Shown: piece after piece, positions 62,609 to 64,000 of the stretch
Numbering within the stretch: position 1 is the first letter of the stretch
Layout: the number at the start of each line of letters is the position of its first letter
Origin: Streptomyces sp. STR69
Lineage (GTDB): Bacteria > Actinomycetota > Actinomycetes > Streptomycetales > Streptomycetaceae
DNA length: 64,000 nucleotides
Assembly (NCBI RefSeq): GCF_024519455.1
Contig: NZ_JALJRY010000013.1
Location: forward strand, 186,001 to 250,000
Reading direction: 5' to 3'
The notes under the pieces: generated by a model
What the model was told of the DNA's origin: nothing
Databases searched by the model: none
What the model saw: only the letters and a program-made list of their open reading frames with translations
Position numbers and translations under genes: made by a program

Positions 62609-63441
62609 GCACCGTCCGGATCGCGGCTGCGGCCGCCCACTTCGGCCGCGACCTGGAGTTCGACCTCGCGCGTGTCGGCAAGCTCATCGACGACGCCCGC
62701 GGCAACGGCGCCGGACTGCTGGTGCTGCCGGACGCCGCCCTCGGCGGTTACCTCTCCGACCTGCGCCACCCCGATCCCCAGGCGCTGCCTCCGGCGCTCA
62801 AGCCGGACGACCCGCTGATCCTCCAAGTCGCCCGGCTGGCGGCCGAGATGGTGGTGTGCGTCGGCTACTGCGAGGACGGCGGGACCGAGCGCTACAACGC
62901 GGCCGTGTGCGTCAGCGGCGACGGCGTCCTCGGCCGGCACCGCAAGGTGCACCTCCCGGCCGGTGAGGTCGCCGCGTACTCGGCCGGCGACCGCTTCGAC
63001 GCCTTCGACACCCCGGTCGGCCGGATCGGCATGCTCATCGACTACGACAAGACCTTCCCGGAGTCGGCCCGTTCACTGGCCCTGGACGGCGCCGAGATCC
63101 TCGCCTGTCTCTCCGCCTGGCCCACCAGCATCACCAACCGCGCCCCCCGCATGGCCCAGGACCGCCAGGCCCGCCTCTTCGACCTCTACGACCAGTCCCG
63201 CGCCGCCGAGAACCAGGTCGTCCTCGCCTCCTCCAACCAGACCGGCGCCATGGGCGGCATGCGCTTCCTCGGCCAGGCCAAGGTCGTCGGCCCCGGCGGC
63301 GACATCCTCGCCCGCACCTGGTCCAAGGCCGGTCTCGCCGTCGCCGAGATCGACGTCGCCGCCGAGACCGACCGCGCCCGACGCGTCCTGCGGCACCTGG
63401 ACGAGCGCCGCCCCGACGCCTACCGGGAGACCCGCACGTGA
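62605..63441 (+). CDS. Nitrilase paralogue lacking the catalytic cysteine (pseudoenzyme)
   Basis: A 278-residue homologue of the preceding nitrilase with the same fold and length, collinear throughout (GRDLEFDLARVGKLIDDARG, GRHRKVHLPAGE, LGQAKVVGPGGDILA). But the nucleophile position reads MLIDYDKTFPES, so Cys147 is replaced by D146, and the catalytic Glu by D43 (LPDAALGGY); K114 is kept. It cannot work by the thio-enzyme mechanism. The frame is intact and highly GC3-biased, so it is under selection, not decaying. It may be a regulatory or structural partner in the spiral oligomers nitrilases form. ATG 62605 overlaps the nitrilase stop. Confidence 0.9.
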   Translation: MSTVRIAAAAAHFGRDLEFDLARVGKLIDDARGNGAGLLVLPDAALGGYLSDLRHPDPQALPPALKPDDPLILQVARLAAEMVVCVGYCEDGGTERYNAAVCVSGDGVLGRHRKVHLPAGEVAAYSAGDRFDAFDTPVGRIGMLIDYDKTFPESARSLALDGAEILACLSAWPTSITNRAPRMAQDRQARLFDLYDQSRAAENQVVLASSNQTGAMGGMRFLGQAKVVGPGGDILARTWSKAGLAVAEIDVAAETDRARRVLRHLDERRPDAYRETRT

Positions 63442-64000
63442 AGATCGCCCTGCTCAGCTACTCCACCAGGCCGCGCGGCGGGGTCGTCCACACCCTCGCC
63501 CTCGCGGAGGCCCTCGCGGCCCTGGGCGAGGACGTCACGGTGTGGACCCTGGGCCGGGGCGGCGACGTGGGTTTCTTCCGCCCGGTGGACCCGGCGGTAC
63601 GGCTCCAGGTCGTGCCGTTCCCGGACGGCCCGCCCGAGGAGACCGTCGGCGCACGCGTCCTGCGCTCCATCACGACCCTCCGCACCGCGTTCGACCCCAC
63701 CCCGTACGACATCGTCCACGCCCAGGACTGCATCAGCGCCAACGCGGCCGGCCGCTGCGTCCGCACCGTCCACCACCTGGACCACTTCACCACCCCCGAA
63801 CTGGCCGCCTGCCACGAGCGCGCGATCGTCGAGCCGTTCGCGCACCTGTGTGTGTCGGAAGCGGTCGCGGGGGAGCTGGCCGAGGGCTGGGGCATCGAGG
63901 CGCGGGTCATTCCCAACGGGGTGGCATACGACCGCTTCGCCGTCACCGACCGGGCCGCGCGGGCGAGTTGGCGCTCCCGTCTCGGCCCGTACGTCCTCAC
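63438..64000 (+). CDS. MSMEG_0565-family glycosyltransferase (partial, cut by right edge)
   Basis: The frame opens with GTG 63438, overlapping the previous stop, and runs to the window edge (187 codons). KIALLSYSTRPRGGVVHTLA is the start of a GT4-type glycosyltransferase Rossmann domain; DIVHAQDCISANAA, HHLDHFTTPELAAC and CVSEAVAGELAEGWGIEARV with VIPNGV follow in the usual order. It is the glycosyltransferase commonly last in Nit1C clusters. The donor-binding C-terminal half lies outside. Confidence 0.88.
   Translation, partial: MKIALLSYSTRPRGGVVHTLALAEALAALGEDVTVWTLGRGGDVGFFRPVDPAVRLQVVPFPDGPPEETVGARVLRSITTLRTAFDPTPYDIVHAQDCISANAAGRCVRTVHHLDHFTTPELAACHERAIVEPFAHLCVSEAVAGELAEGWGIEARVIPNGVAYDRFAVTDRAARASWRSRLGPYVL

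Overview
The window is high-GC (roughly 70%) DNA with almost pure G/C third codon positions, GTG starts, ATGA/GTGA stop-start overlaps and many one-component regulators: an actinomycete, most likely Streptomyces. SARP/AfsR, CGNR, receptor Ser/Thr kinase and UvrA-type resistance genes, and rare TTA codons confined to two regulators, fit that. I see no rRNA, tRNA, CRISPR array, insertion sequence or prophage, and no gene-free stretch longer than 300 bases.

Layout. 1-8187 (minus): the N-terminal part of a LAL/LuxR regulator running off the left edge, then a detoxification-like block (two epoxide-hydrolase-type alpha/beta hydrolases, an FAD disulfide-reductase-fold enzyme, an SDR, a VOC protein, a frameshifted DJ-1/PfpI gene, an NTF2-like protein) facing a TetR gene. 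9075-14263: a lipoprotein and two tandem receptor kinases whose outside part is a solute-binding-protein fold, closed by a strong hairpin. 14309-18707: UvrA-like (DrrC-type) ATPase, MFS exporter, and a divergent CGNR regulator with an inverted pair of sites between them.

18753-41021 is the centre of interest: about 22 kb of catabolic genes. A lactonase, an 11-gene operon (peptide-type ABC importer, hydrolase, amidohydrolase-fold protein, deaminase, creatininase-family enzyme, aldehyde dehydrogenase, and one polypeptide fusing a PLP class-V enzyme to a sarcosine-oxidase-like flavoenzyme) and a 6-gene operon (cyclase-family, gamma-glutamyltransferase, copper amine oxidase, Rieske oxygenase, glutamine-synthetase-like ligase, phthalate-type reductase) flank one GntR/FCD regulator. 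All three promoters carry the same two-part GGATCC-type site with half-sites exactly 21 bp apart, so they look like one regulon. The gene set suggests uptake and stepwise dismantling of an amine or N-methylated/amide compound, possibly through gamma-glutamylated intermediates; the substrate cannot be read from sequence and I recognise no described pathway with this composition.

41116-49550: a membrane protein, a large SARP-NB-ARC-TPR regulator and a divergent IclR gene (both with TTA codons, SARP-like direct repeats between them), an M1 aminopeptidase and a PucR/CdaR-like regulator. 49765-53533: polar amino-acid ABC importer co-translated with a DadA-like D-amino-acid dehydrogenase. 53530-56369: MMPL exporter and a small membrane protein. 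56514-64000: a Nit1C (nitrilase/nitrogen-starvation, MSMEG_0565-0572-type) cluster, cut by the right edge, with three oddities: a flavoenzyme that seems to carry the first residues of a missing MSMEG_0570-type protein, a GNAT/AIR-synthase fusion, and a second nitrilase copy that has lost its catalytic cysteine.
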